Shown here piece by piece: positions 31,231-44,400 of a DNA stretch of 64,000 bases. The DNA comes from Hirudinaria manillensis (Eukaryota; Annelida; Clitellata; Hirudinida; Hirudinidae). The translations under genes and the position numbers were made by a program. Under the pieces are notes generated by a model. It saw only the letters and a program-made list of their open reading frames with translations. It had not been told where the DNA came from and did no database searches. The stretch spans positions 5,217,501 through 5,281,500 of the forward strand of contig CM067526.1 in the NCBI GenBank assembly GCA_034509925.1, given 5' to 3'. Position 1 is the stretch's first letter. Each line of letters begins with the position of its first letter.

Positions 31231-31470
31231 CTTGGAGGACCCGCTTCAAGACCATTTTTTGTTTATTTATAATAAACGATAGCAGTGATAGTGATTATTA
31301 TGACGATGATGATGGTGATTATTATTATTATTGTTGTTGTTAATGTTGTCGTCGTTTTCATTTTTGTCGTTGCTGTTTTAGTGTTATATTTTCTTTAAAA
31401 CTATTCACGATTTGTTTCTTTTAATAAATTGTTTCATGACGTTTGCAATTTTAATAATAAATAATTAATA

Positions 31471-33069
31471 AATAATTGAACGAATAAAACGAAAAAAAAT
31501 GGAACTTGCATCATTTTGTTCTTCCCTAATTTCAGTAGGGCAGAGGTCTAATTAATAAATAGTCAGATTTTAAATGGAATTCGTTGTACTTTATTTTTAA
31601 TTACATTACAAAAGAAATTGTTCACAAGCCATTAATTTATAAAGAAAATATTCCTTCAACCTTCAAGAGAACTTTTCCGTCACTTTAAAACATGAGACAC
31701 GAACTAAAAACATGATTTGAAATCATTTTTTTTTTCCTAGTTTCGCGTAAAACTTTTTGCTTTGTGAACGTTTTCAAATGATTTAAAGGTGGCAAGGGTT
31801 TAAATTTAATTCTAATTAAATAATTGGCCGTTGAGATGTCATTTCCTTGGCACGTGGAATGTATTTTCTAAGAAATTTCAGAGTAACTCGTAACAAATAT
31901 TGATAAATTTAAGCCCAGGATGCACTAAAAGTTCCTCAAGTCAAGGTTTCCATTGACGGTGAAACGTTGTTTAAAATTTTAAAATTGAACAATTAAAAAA
32001 TGCTATTTAAAGTGCAACTTAATGTTCACTTTATTATTGAAAGAGCTCATGTTTTCATTTCTGACGTTCATGCAAACATAGAAACGAAACGAAGACAAAT
32101 CTATTAACAAGCTAATAAGATAATAGGTGCTCTACCGACAGGCGTTGCAAAAACGCAAAATTAACCAGACCACTGGCGGTCGTAGGTGTGGGCCGGACGA
32201 GCCACAACCCTCCACGGGCGACGTGGTAAGAACCGAGTCTTCTCTTATTTTCTGCGACTTGGGAGAAGTCAGAATAAACTCTTAAACCGAACATCTACAT
32301 TCAATTTGCGCTCACATATTTACCAGCCTCCACAACGACAAAGCGCTCCAGATCCGCCATCGATTCAAACGGATGATCTCTCTATCGGAATCTCGTCTCA
32401 TGTGGATCACAACTAAGGAACTAATTGGCTTAATTTGACCGCCACGAGGCCTTATCGACTTCTTTCAATAGCGGTCTGGAAAGTTGGGCGTCCTAACCTG
32501 ATCTAAATGAGTGAGTGGGCAGGTGATGATGCTCCCCACCTGGAAGTTTTGAAGTCGTGTCCTTCCCGGAACGTGCTGCGGACCGACGGACCAAACCTTC
32601 GCCACTCGAACAAAGAAAATAATTCTCAACCCAAAGATTTATTCCTACCACAAAAATTTATAGCATCACTTTCTAGTGAAAGCCGCTTGATTTTATAGAT
32701 ACCATGAATAAATATCCATCTGAACAAAACCACGTTTGGTAAAGTGATTTGTAAGTTTTTATTTTGAAATATTTTAAATTTAAGACGTAACTTCCCTATC
32801 ACCAGAAAAACAAGCCAATCACATGGCTGGAAATTTAAATGGAAATCCCCGTTGTTGTTTCTTCAGCTGATCATCATCATCATCATCATCCTAACAAAAA
32901 CAAGCACCAACTAGATATAATGCCAACTGTATATTGGCTCCTTTGAACTCATAAAAGAAATTTGCATTTGAACATTTTCATCATTAAAAAATAATAATCT
33001 AAGATTTAATTAATTAATTAAATAAATAAATAATAATAAACTAAATAATTAAATTTAAGTAAACAAATA
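31471..33069. other. Between PPP1R16 5' side and CDK11 3' end
   Basis: First sequence beyond the duplication. A block of higher GC content lies at about 32110-32610. On the minus strand it contains a possible first coding exon, 32324-32360 (Met-Ala-Asp-Leu-Glu... followed by GTAAAT). Its phase does not join the known acceptor of the next PPP1R16 exon, so I do not assign it. The block could also be a promoter or an old mobile-element piece. Confidence 0.35.
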
Positions 33070-36000
33070 TTAATCTAAATAAATGATAACTAAATTCAAA
33101 AGCCTAACGTGAAGCTTCGGAAGGGCCTTCCCGCCAGAGGGAGCTTTGGGGGATTTCTTGGTCCTGCAGAGTTCGCTCTTTGCAGGCCAAGTGGGGAACA
33201 TGTTTGGGTGGGTGGGCAATGGGGTCTCGTTGAAATATTCATGAGTCAGGCCACTGTCTGCTGTCATTCGATTCTCTGGGCAATAGGTGAGCAGGCTGAA
33301 CAAAGAAGTCATTGGTTGGCATCTCATTTGCATTGACTTTCAAAACAATAATTCAAGATGGATTTGAATATTATATAATTGGTAATTTATATTATGTAGT
33401 TGATAATACATTATATTATATCATATTATATCATACAGTTGATAATAACGATGAACAAATATTTACTATTCGATCCAAAAACTAATGCAGAAATTACTGA
33501 AAGCAAATGAAACGATTAAAAGGTCATCAGCTTTGTAATTCAATTGTTCAGTAGCAACAACATGAAACAACAAACGATTGCCACCTGTTCATGAGTTGGA
33601 AGCCTTTCTCTGAGATCTGAGCACCGAACCTTCTCCTCAGTTGATTGAACTGATACTGAGTGAAGTTTGCCTTCTTCATCCCAGGCAGTTCCGTCATGCC
33701 CGGCCAGATCTTTTCGTTCGGACTTCCCAAGTCCTGATATTGTTAGAACATTGTTAGAACCCTAACCGAACAAAACGCATAAACTTACGTCATGACATGT
33801 ACTACATCTTAAAAATCACTATTGCGAAAGAGATTATTAAATAGTAATTTAAAATAGTTAATTTTAAATTGATAGAAAACAACTTTTCATAATAATTATT
33901 ATTAATAATTAAATTCAAAAGCCTAACGAAACACTGTCACATCAAACGACTAAAAGCAACAATTACCTTCCCGTAACTTGCAAAAGCAAACAGATCAAAC
34001 TCCGAACTGCATGCTGACCTTGAAGATGCAGTTGAGTTGTTCAATTTGAGTGCTCCCTGGAAACAGAGGCTTCCTGAGTAGGAATTCTCCGAAGATGCAC
34101 CCGACGGACCACATGTCCACGGCCGTGCTGTACATCTTCGTTCCCAGGAGCAGTTCGGGGGATCTGTACCAGAGGGTCACCACGACGGGGGTGTAGGGCT
34201 TCAGAGGCGAACCATATTCCCTTGCCAGACCAAAGTCCCCAATCTGAAGTTGATAAAATTAAGTTTTTTTTCTTTTATAGGAATTCATATTCAAATAAAG
34301 AAAAAGGAAAAAAAAAAGGCTTCGATGTGCAATCCGAGCTATCCAGCAATTGGAAATTTGCAGATCAAAATCAGCCCGACCTTGAGGATTCCAGAGTGAC
34401 TAAGCAAAAGATTTGACGTCTTGAGGTCTCTGTGGATGATCCAATTGTCATGGAGATGCTGAACACCCCTCAGCAACTGAATCATCAGGGTTTTCACTTC
34501 ACCTTCGGTTAACAACGGACAATCAGTCGATATCCGAGCAAAACGTTTGAAACATTTGCATAGGAACGACAATTCACAATTTTCTGGTAAAATAATTTAT
34601 TAATAATTTAAGATATTAATCGTGAAACTTCACCAATGGTAAAAGGTTCTTTCATCGATTCCATGAGACTCTTCATGTCGTGTTCAACGTACTCCATGAC
34701 CAGGTAGATCTTGTCCATGTTGCTTCCCACGACGACCTCCTTGATCGTCACCACGTTCGGATGTCGAGCCTTCATCAGAAGTTTGATTTCCCTCAACGAG
34801 GTAATTGGAAAGCCATCCTTTTCCTTTTCCATCTTCAGTCTTTTCAAAGCCACCACTTCTCCTGTGGAATGAAAGTTTTATTGTAAATAATAAAATAATA
34901 TATAATAAAACTCAGCCAGATCATTTAATCATCGTGACCCAAAAAAAAATTGATTTGACAGGAATCAAGGACTGGAACTCAATGACTAAAACTTGCTCAG
35001 TTTGAGATCAACGGCTCTATAAACGACTCCGTAGGTCCCTTCGTTGATCCGATTTAAACAATGGAACTCCTCCACGTTCCTGCAGCCCTGGACCGCGGGA
35101 TAGTACGGCGGCAGGGTCGCCTCCTCTTGGCCGCTCGGAGTCTCCTCTTCGCCCGCGTCGTCAAAAGTGTCGTCTGTCTCTCCGTGGCTCGGAGATTTTA
35201 ACTTTTCGACGTTTTCTTCCGTTTCTTCTCGGAGCGGAGACGGTTCTCGTTCCTCGGCGGGAGTGCTTTTTCCGCTGTCATTTCCAGCGTTTTGCATCTC
35301 CTCCTCTTCTTCTTCCTCGTCATCGTCGAACTTCGAACGAGCAAAATGGTGGATGTCTGTAGTTTTGCAAAAGTTGTTTATTGATAAATCGAGAGATTAA
35401 ATAAAGCAATTTGAGGATTCAATTGCAAACCATATTTTGGAGTACATTCAATGGAATGCTGACTTGCACACAATCCACTGGGTACTGTAATTTCTTTCTT
35501 CTGACCTGTCACAAAGCATTTGCATTGGTGTATGACTGGCTCACTCATTTCATAATTTATACTCAGTTATACATATCAGCACATAACAATCTCTTGCGAA
35601 TTGTTTTGCATCTCACTTTGTAATTCGATCCTTTTCTCTTCGCTATAAGACATTGCATCGGCATCGTCCGGCTGGAAGTACCTTCTCTCCTTCTTCTTAT
35701 GTTCTCTTTTCTTTTCTCCTTTTTGATGACTCTGAGGTGAGGTCAACGAAGCAGGCTTCGTCGGGCGACACTCTTTGTGTTCGTGTTTCGACTTCCTCTG
35801 ATCCTGGTTGAACGAAGCTGGAAAACCAATGAAGTTGTTCATGTTCAACTGCATCAAAACTGCTTTAAAATTTAAAGTTATTGATAATTTCAATCTTTAA
35901 ATATTGTTATTAAATTGCCTTAATGTAATCCTCAAAATTCCTTTTTGGAAGCATTGAAATATTGATGAAGCATTGTTTATGTTTTTATCACATTTTCAGG

Positions 36001-36945
36001 TTATTATTAGTCAAGAACTGTTAGCAATAAAAAATTTATTTTCTAATCACTAACAAACATGAACAAAGTTGTAAAATGTTTAAGTGATTTACAGATTTGT
36101 AGTCTAAAACACAATATTGTCTCCAAGTACTAGAACCAGAACTTGCCATCCATCACAAAAGATACCAAAGATTATCTCCAGTACCCAATACCATGAGTAG
36201 TTTGAAAAATCATGTTTGCAAATGATTGACATTACTTTTGGTAGATTTTCGTTTTCGATCATCTCTTTTCCTAGTCTCTTCCATCCTTCCAGACTTTTCT
36301 TTCCTGGCAACCTCTCTTTCTCGGTCCCTCTCCTTCTGAATCCTATCCAAATGTTGGTGTCGTTCAATTTCCAACCTTTTCTGCTCTTTTTTGAGTCTTT
36401 CAAGTCGTTCACTGAAACCAGACCGCAAAAATTACAAACAAATGTTCCCAAATCATAATTTTATAAAACGTCAAAATGTTATGTGTTAACTAGTTACCTC
36501 TCATGATGTGACTTCTTCTTCAACTTTTCTCCTGTCCAATTGTCCAAAGTTCTGAATCTCTTGAAAGTAGTATCCTGAGTATAATCTGATGTTCTCGCCT
36601 GAGGTGGATTGATTCTCAGTACATCTTCAGGCTCTTCTTTTCTGCAATGGATATTAAATTAGACAGATTAGAAAACTGTAACAAATCTCCTAATATTCCA
36701 CTGTTTAGCACAAGTATTTGATACTTGAATGTTCATTCAAAATCAAAACACAATATGAATCCAAACTGAGTTTCACATTTTTGACAAAAATAAAACTCAA
36801 AAACATTTCAAAACCTTATGTCATCTTCTCTTTTTCTCTTCTTGTGATCTGTGTCTTTCCTCAACTCCATCTCAGTAGCCAACTCTAGTCTGATGTGAGG
36901 ACTGTCACACAAATCCGGAGTATCATCAAGTTCTCCCTGTTCCAT
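33070..36945 (-). CDS. CDK11: CDK11 (PITSLRE) cyclin-dependent kinase, complete
   Basis: Nuclear Ser/Thr kinase acting with L-type cyclins in transcription and splicing. Exons: 36815-36945, 36498-36641, 36236-36411, 35617-35817, 34997-35356, 34634-34861, 34381-34502, 34019-34243, 33585-33733, 33070-33295; total 1962 nt, 653 aa. The N-terminal half is charged, with Lys/Arg/Glu-rich coiled-coil-like stretches (residues about 80-160) and an acidic run of Asp/Glu. The kinase domain starts near residue 315: [16 protein letters not shown], the signature [33 protein letters not shown], and the ending ETPLP...[10 protein letters not shown] found in all CDK11. All catalytic residues are present. The N-terminus is shorter than in vertebrates. 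The intron between 34997 and 34861 uses a GC donor (A|GCAAGT); the nearby GT donor would break the frame. The start is the first Met, in [11 protein letters not shown]. Confidence 0.95.
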
Positions 36946-38476
36946 GGTTTAGTTTACCTTAAGGCTTCAAGAAATTAATAGAGTAATTCTGTAAGCATTG
37001 ATCACCATCGAAGTAGACCATAAAGAGTTTTGAACTTTCTGAGTCTAAATCTGTGATTAAAAAAAAGTAATTGTGCCATGTACGACATTAACCCTGGGTG
37101 ACACAACAGCACTTTTCGATATTTAAAACTGAACAAGCGACGAAACAAACTTCGTCTGTTGACACCGCCGAAACAACCGCCATGCTATCCAATTGTTTAG
37201 CAACACGATTAATGTTACGAGACCGGTCACTTAAAACATTTTATTCCTTTCAATTAGATTTATCAATTCTAAATCAAACATCAAGTACAGTCGCAACCAC
37301 ATTCTCTATTTTAATTAAAACATTTTTCATATTTGCGATTTCAACGAGGTTTACTGGAATATTAGCTTGTAATAAAGTTTGTGTTATGTTCATGTCTTCA
37401 TAAATCTTTTAAAATTTAGACTAAACGATGTGATATGATAGGGTGATCCTTGATCGCTTTGCAAGAGAGATTTCTTTCGAAGTGAATTTCGTCCTAAATC
37501 ACCTTACTTATCGTGTTTTGGAATACAGCGCTTTCTGCTGCAATTAGAGAGAGAAGGTGTCTGTTTTGATGCTAGATTTCTTTAAATTCTTGAGTTTCTC
37601 CCTCAATAAAAGTGAAGAAAATATAAAGTCCAACTCAAAATTGCAGTCGAGAAGAGATGCAGTTCACGGGAGCTTTACGACTTTGTCTTTACGATATTTG
37701 CCAATAAAAAATTAGTTTTAATAGAAGTTTCTATCACTTATTCCGCTTTTGTGAGACTGTTAGGATTTCAAGCTTAGTTGATCGATGTAGTTTAGCTAAA
37801 GCGATTTATTTATAATAAATAAAACTGCGCAAATTTTATTCGGAAATTTTATTTCTGAATGATTTTTTTTTATAAAATATCAATCCGGCACATGAGGCTT
37901 ATGACTACAAACTACGTCAGACAGGAATTGAAGCGATGATGAAAATAATAGTGATAATAATAATATTAATAATAACTACGTAATAATATCATTAAGGCAG
38001 GGGTATTCAAATGGCGACAAATCCGGTCACGTCAAACGATATGAAATGCTTCACGATCAGACTTGACAACTAAATTCTAATCTAGCATCTGTTAAACATT
38101 TATCAAAAACCAAATTGGACTGATTCCCGACTTACCTATTTTCTATTACTATTAATATAACAATTAATCGTAAATTATAACTGTTATTATATATCTGGTG
38201 AACATAAATGATTTCCAACTAATTACATAATCTCGCAATATATAACTAAATTAATAAAATAAGAGCAACTGACATGCTATGCTCTTAAATGAAGACTACT
38301 TACTTCTAACAAATCTGACCCCCACTCAACATAAACAAAGTATGGTTCTTCATCGATCGTAGTTGAATACCCCAGCAGTAAGGCACAATGGAAAAAGCAT
38401 AATTTCACTAATGAAATGCTCAGGAACTTTGCACTCAAAAAAAATAACAAATGTTAGAGCATCTTTAGCAATTTGA
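36946..38476. other. Intergenic, CDK11 promoter side to aminopeptidase-like 3' end
   Basis: About 1.5 kb, AT-rich, holding the CDK11 promoter and the 3' UTR of the next minus-strand gene. An open frame at 37098-37403 has no visible homology. Nothing else recognised. Confidence 0.5.
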
Positions 38477-41400
38477 CTATTTTTCTTTGAGCCATTTTTT
38501 AAATGTCTCCTGATTTCTTTCCATCCAAACATAATTTGAATCCATTTTGCACTGCAGTCTGTGATGACCAATTTCATCCATGTAAATGGCATGTGATCTC
38601 CAAACGTGCTTCGCCTATAGAAATAAAATCAATTACCTAATAAAGTATTTATAGTCTTACCAGCTGTTATGATTTTGGAAACAATGATTTTTTTTGAAAA
38701 ACAATGTGTTATTGTGATGCATTATGCAAACCAATGATAAAATCACTCAGTCATTTAGTATAATTAATCTTTTTAATGTTTAAATTCTCACCTCATCAAT
38801 GTTTTCCCTGCCGTGAAGATTCTCAACAGTGGCTTCAAACATTTGTGCCACCTCCTCTCTTGTAAACATTCTGGAAAAATCATTCAACATGGATAGTTTA
38901 AAAGACCGATCTTAATTTGAACTATCGGATTAAAATGTATTTTTAATATTATTGAGTCCATTGTTCGATATTGAATTTCGTAAGGCAATCTAGATATAAA
39001 GATATTCCAATAAATTATTTTGATTGCACATGCTTAATGAGCAACATTTAATAATATTTTATTATTTTAGTTAGGGTACCCCTGTAAGACTCCGATGTTA
39101 CGCTTGAACCAGTCCCAAAGTTTACGCTGGATGTTGAAGTTCTGCGTCAACTCCAAATATAAGTTGACGAAGTATTCTGAGTTGTGTTTCTTATTTTCCA
39201 CATCTCTGACTTTCCTGAAAACAAATGCATCATTTATTGTAACATTTAAATGCACTTTTTTACTAGAGGAGTTAAAATTAAGTTAATGCAGATTAATGAG
39301 TGAAATTATTAAAATTTCACTCGAAATAATAAGTCGAAATTAGATTGTAAATTAAAATTTAAAAAAAATAAGTGACTCACTCATCCAACAGAATCAAACT
39401 TCTTCCGACAAATGCAGCTTCGAGTGAAATGGTATTCACTACGATGTTTCCTTTGTTTCCATGTTCAAACAAAGCCACTTCCTGGAGGTCTGTATTTTGG
39501 TCATTCCTTTGGTATTGATTATAATCGTTCTGACTATTAGAGCTGATATTATGATTATTTGATCAATAATTGTGCTAATTAATTTTTAATTACTTATAAT
39601 GCACATTTCATCTGCATTGGTCAAGTATACAAATATTTACTTATTAATTATATTTCAGAATTTTAATTAAGTAACTTATTAATTAAATTCGAATTTAAAT
39701 ATCCATTGTTATAAAAATAATTAAACTATGAAAACTCGATCAAGATGAAAGATGATCAAAGTCATTTTACGTATTTCCCAGGTACAAATTGTGTGCGTCT
39801 TTGATGCATAACGAATGTTCATGAGTGCAGGCCACCTTTGTCAATCCATTCAGCAAACTCCTACGAATTAATTTCCATTAATTCCATATTTAATTGCTAT
39901 GTCAATAAATTAGACTAAATTAACTAAATAAATCAAATTATTACGTTTAACATTTAATTTCAACAAATTTCTGAGCTAATCAATAACCATCAATAACGAT
40001 GGTCACAAATTTCAAAAGTTTAAAGATAAGAGATTATATTAAGGAAATATATAGACATAGAGAAAGATGACAAAGGTCTAGTTAATAGAAGAAATATTCA
40101 ACTATTAAAACATACCCTTTTGTACTGTCGTAGATTGGACCAGTCAATCGGTTTATAAAGTTCTGAAAATTTTAGTTAAACCACTTATCAAACTGCTATC
40201 ATAGTTCAACTTAAGGCACAACATCAAAGGCGCAAAGAACCACCGGCATTAATAACGAACCTTCCATAAATCCCATAACCACAAATCTCTGAGAGCAAAA
40301 TCTATTTGGCGAATTTTACGCTCCAAAACTTTTCCAGCTCGCCAATGTCCGGCAGTTGTCAATTGACGCAAAGATTCAAAAACAACGTCGTAATGAATGC
40401 GGCCATTCCAGGCCAAACTGAACAAATCGTTGATCAAAACTTTGTTCGTGGCCACTGTCAAAATCTGACAAAAGATAATTCTGAGCTTATCACTACTTTA
40501 TAGAACCCGTTTGATTCGTATTATTATTTTAAAATTACATTCAAATGACTGAATAACTTTATCCAATGTTGGTTGTCATAGTTGACTCTTCCATAAACTT
40601 TTCTCCTTGGATTGACAACCACAAGACTGTCGGGATCCATATGAGTAATGTTTTCTGGAAATATTTAACATCAACCAGTCTGTTCGTAATCATCATCGGC
40701 ACTGTTAATCGATTTATTTCATTTAATATTTAATTAGTTCCAGTAATATTTCATTATCTCTGGTAATATTCAATTCTTTTATTAAAAATAAGTCGCACCT
40801 TCAGCGGCAGTTATGTTCATAACAACAAAGGCGCCAGATCTTGAAATTTCCAATGGGAACTTCCAGACATGGCTGAGAAGATAATATGTACCAAGATAAT
40901 ATGTAAACATGATATTATGTATTAAATCATTTTAAATGGATGGAAATCACTGCTTTATCACAAATACTATGCATTTGCTGTTAAACAAATTATTTCATAG
41001 AGATAAGTTCGGCAAAAGTGGTATGTTAAGTTGTGTTCGAAATCCATCTTGCAATGCCATGAGCGACCTTGGAGAAGATGCTATGTACTTGAATATCATC
41101 GGGTAATAAATCTGCATAAATTCACTTGATTAGCGGGCGGTGAAATCCACTTTGTTTGATTGTCATTAAAGTTTCCGACTGCAAAAACTCGACACTTAAC
41201 ACTGGATAATCAGAGCTTTCAATCCATGAGTTAATCGTATCCTTAAAGCCTTTTGAATGCTGCAAGTTATTCCGAGTTAATTTGGAGTAAGATTTGGTAA
41301 TAGATTTCTATTATCTCTGGACAGATTCACCTTGTCGACTTCGGTCAAGAATTCCTCAAAGGTTGTAGAATTGAATTCAGCTTCTCCATTCACCTGCCAC

Positions 41401-44400
41401 TTCTTCAAATGCAAAATTCAAATGACACTTCAGTGGTTGTAATAATCTAATGCTTCATCAATCATGGCTTATTAAATGCTTTTCTCAAATAAGTATTTGG
41501 ATGTTTCTTTGTGAAAAAAACTGTGGCAAAATACCACATCGTGTCATTTACTTTCAGTGTTAAATTTAATCTTACTTCGAGCAATTCCTTTGCTTGTGTT
41601 TCCCCAGTCTTGTTGTGCCAATCCGGTTCCTAAGTCACATTTAATATGCAATTTGATTTTTGATCATTTACATTTCTTTAAAATGGATATTTAAAATATC
41701 AAAAAACAAACAATTTGTTGACGTTCACGAAGGAGTTCGTACTTTTCGTCCTCTTTACTGCGTTTTTCAAGTAATTTCTTGGGAGTTTACGTTTAAAAAT
41801 ACATTATTATTCCAGATAATTGTTTTCAGTGCAACGTTGTAATACATCGCAACTACACACTAACTTTAATAACATTCGTTGATGATTTTTCGTCGAGGAA
41901 ATTCAGGATGGATCGAGCCTAATGTATTGTGACAGAAAGTTTACTTTTAATTAGAAATTCGTGTTTATAATTTTTTAATATCAATCAATAATAAAACGTA
42001 TCAAAAATATCCGCCAGTAAAAATTGCAGCATTACCTTGTTAGCGATAAAATCCCTGTCCTTTCCTCTGACATCTTCGTTGTTCTGATCGAGTCTTCGAT
42101 AAGCGCAATCTTCTGCAAGTGGATCACGCTCTTCCTCCTTTGAATTGATTCATTGACAACAATGCATCATGCTATTGATAAATGCTTCATTTACAAGTAA
42201 TAACTTGTCCAGTTCGATTGTATTAACATCGCTCTAAATATTATTTCAGTCATTAAATAAACAATGTCGAGAAACGTTGTTAAAGCTTCAGTTGGATACG
42301 TAATAATATGTTCACAAAGGTAGGACCAAAACTAAATCTGACCATGTCAAACGTTTGAGCTTTGAAACCTTCTTCAATCCAAGAACAATTAGATTCTTTT
42401 ATTCTTAAGATGCTTCCTAGCCACTGCAAGTGATTGTAAAATTGGATCGAGGAAGTCTCCTTTCAAAGATTTATTACGTTAAAAATAATTAAGAAGTGAA
42501 CTCACTGCCTTTTGAATTTGGTCTTCAGAAATTGGATCTGAAATTGATATGAGACCTTTTGACGATATTCCTGGTTCATTTCTTGGAAACAAAACGAACT
42601 CTGAAAATGCAAATTTATTGAATCCGAGGAGAATCGAACATGGAATTCTATTTTAAATATTTACTTTTAACCATTTCTGATCTGTTAGCATATCGTTTTA
42701 TTATTTTAGCATTTACTCGTGTAATTGTACAAGGTTTGAAACTCACTTTGTCGTACATTTCCTAATCCTTTAAGATAGGTTTCATTGATAAGCTTAAGTA
42801 TATTTTCCATTCGGCTATCGTCAAGGTTTGCACTTTTGAGAATGTACACTTCCTGGAGATTCATGGTTTATTGAGAAAAACACTTTTAATAATCATATTT
42901 TTTTTACTGGGTTTCGATTATGAAATGAAGAATAACTTGTGCTTTAATAAAGTAAAGCAATTCTTAACAAATTTTAGTTATAACGGACGGATATTAATTC
43001 GTGACTAATAATGAATATTATACAATATTTCAGAGTACTTGTTGTGGATTTTCCAGCAGTTTACGAACAATGACGTCCTTTTTAGCAACAAGAAGAAGAG
43101 CCAAACTGCTCGCTGTCTGAGGAGCTGTTGTCCTGAAGGTACTGACAAACGAGGATTTGGAAGACTCACCTGACGCCTGCGTGATATCACGTGAAGTCGA
43201 AATAATTATTTTATTTTACTTAGGAGAATCAACCAAAGAGAATGTTACCAAATCAGTGCTGGAGAGAGCACTGAATGAATGATTATGGCGGACCATTAAG
43301 GAGAACAAGGAAAGAAATTTCGGGTCGTCAAAGCACGGAAAAATCATCCTTCCACGTTGACTTTTTGATGGTCCTCCAGTTGCCAAAACATGCCTTTTGA
43401 AATTTAATTCAACAAATATTGAAATTCACTTACTTTATTTTTTATGGGTTTGAATTGTAAGAGGATAGTTTCAGGGAAACCAGAACACAAAATTAAAATA
43501 TCCTTAATTTACTCATCACTAAATGTTAAAAAGTTTATTTTTAAATTACAAGAAGCAGGAGAGAACGTGACATCAATACGTACCATTAAATTAAAAGTTC
43601 CGACAATATGTCCGCTAGCAGGATGTTTTTAATTTATTTATTAAACTATTAAATAGCAACAAAATGTGGCAAAAAAAATTTGTTTTAACCCATCAGCAAC
43701 TTGCAGCTTCAATAATCCGCTTTCCCATGGAAACCGTTCTTGGGTGAGAAGTTGTCCGACGAAGGACATTTCCAGCAGTATAAGTGAGCGATTGAGAAGA
43801 GGCTCAGAAGTCACGATGACAAGCCTATTCGTTGGTGGATACAAGAACCACCTTTCAAGGGGGACTTGGCCCAATGTCCTCCCAACATTTCGTTTGCTCG
43901 GCTGAGGTTTGGATGTCGGATGAGCGGTGAAATTAAATATCTGTGGTAAACGTTTTAAAATACATTAAAAATTGACTAAACTGAGTTGTCTAATATTAAA
44001 ATTATATGTATATTTCTAATCAAGTAGTATCTTTGCTATCCATTAATCAATATTTTAATTATTGTCTTTTACTAAATACATTTTCGAAATTCTTAAAATA
44101 TTATAAGAAAAATTATATTTATTTGTAAGATATTTATGAATCCAGCTGCCTGATGCAACTTATCGTATTCGGTTTAGACTAGATAGCAACATTGGAATGT
44201 GCGGAATAATGAATGTAATTTAAGCTTTTTATACCAATTCGAGGTTGTAACAGGTTTTTGATCGCTTGAGTTTTTTTTGATCGTTTCTATTACTATTTCA
44301 TCCAAAATTTAATTAATTTTAAGATTTAAAATTTAATTGTTTTTAAGAGCTAAGATTTTAATATAAAAATATTTTGAACTTTTTATATAAGTAAATTATT

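Noticed and set aside
34986..35000. GT donor for CDK11 exon 5 (AGCAA|GTTTTA)
   Set aside because: It shifts the frame before the invariant Lys; the GC donor four bases upstream keeps it.
37098..37403. 101-aa open frame as a gene
   Set aside because: Thr/Ser/Phe-rich with no recognisable domain, no splice partner and AT-rich context.
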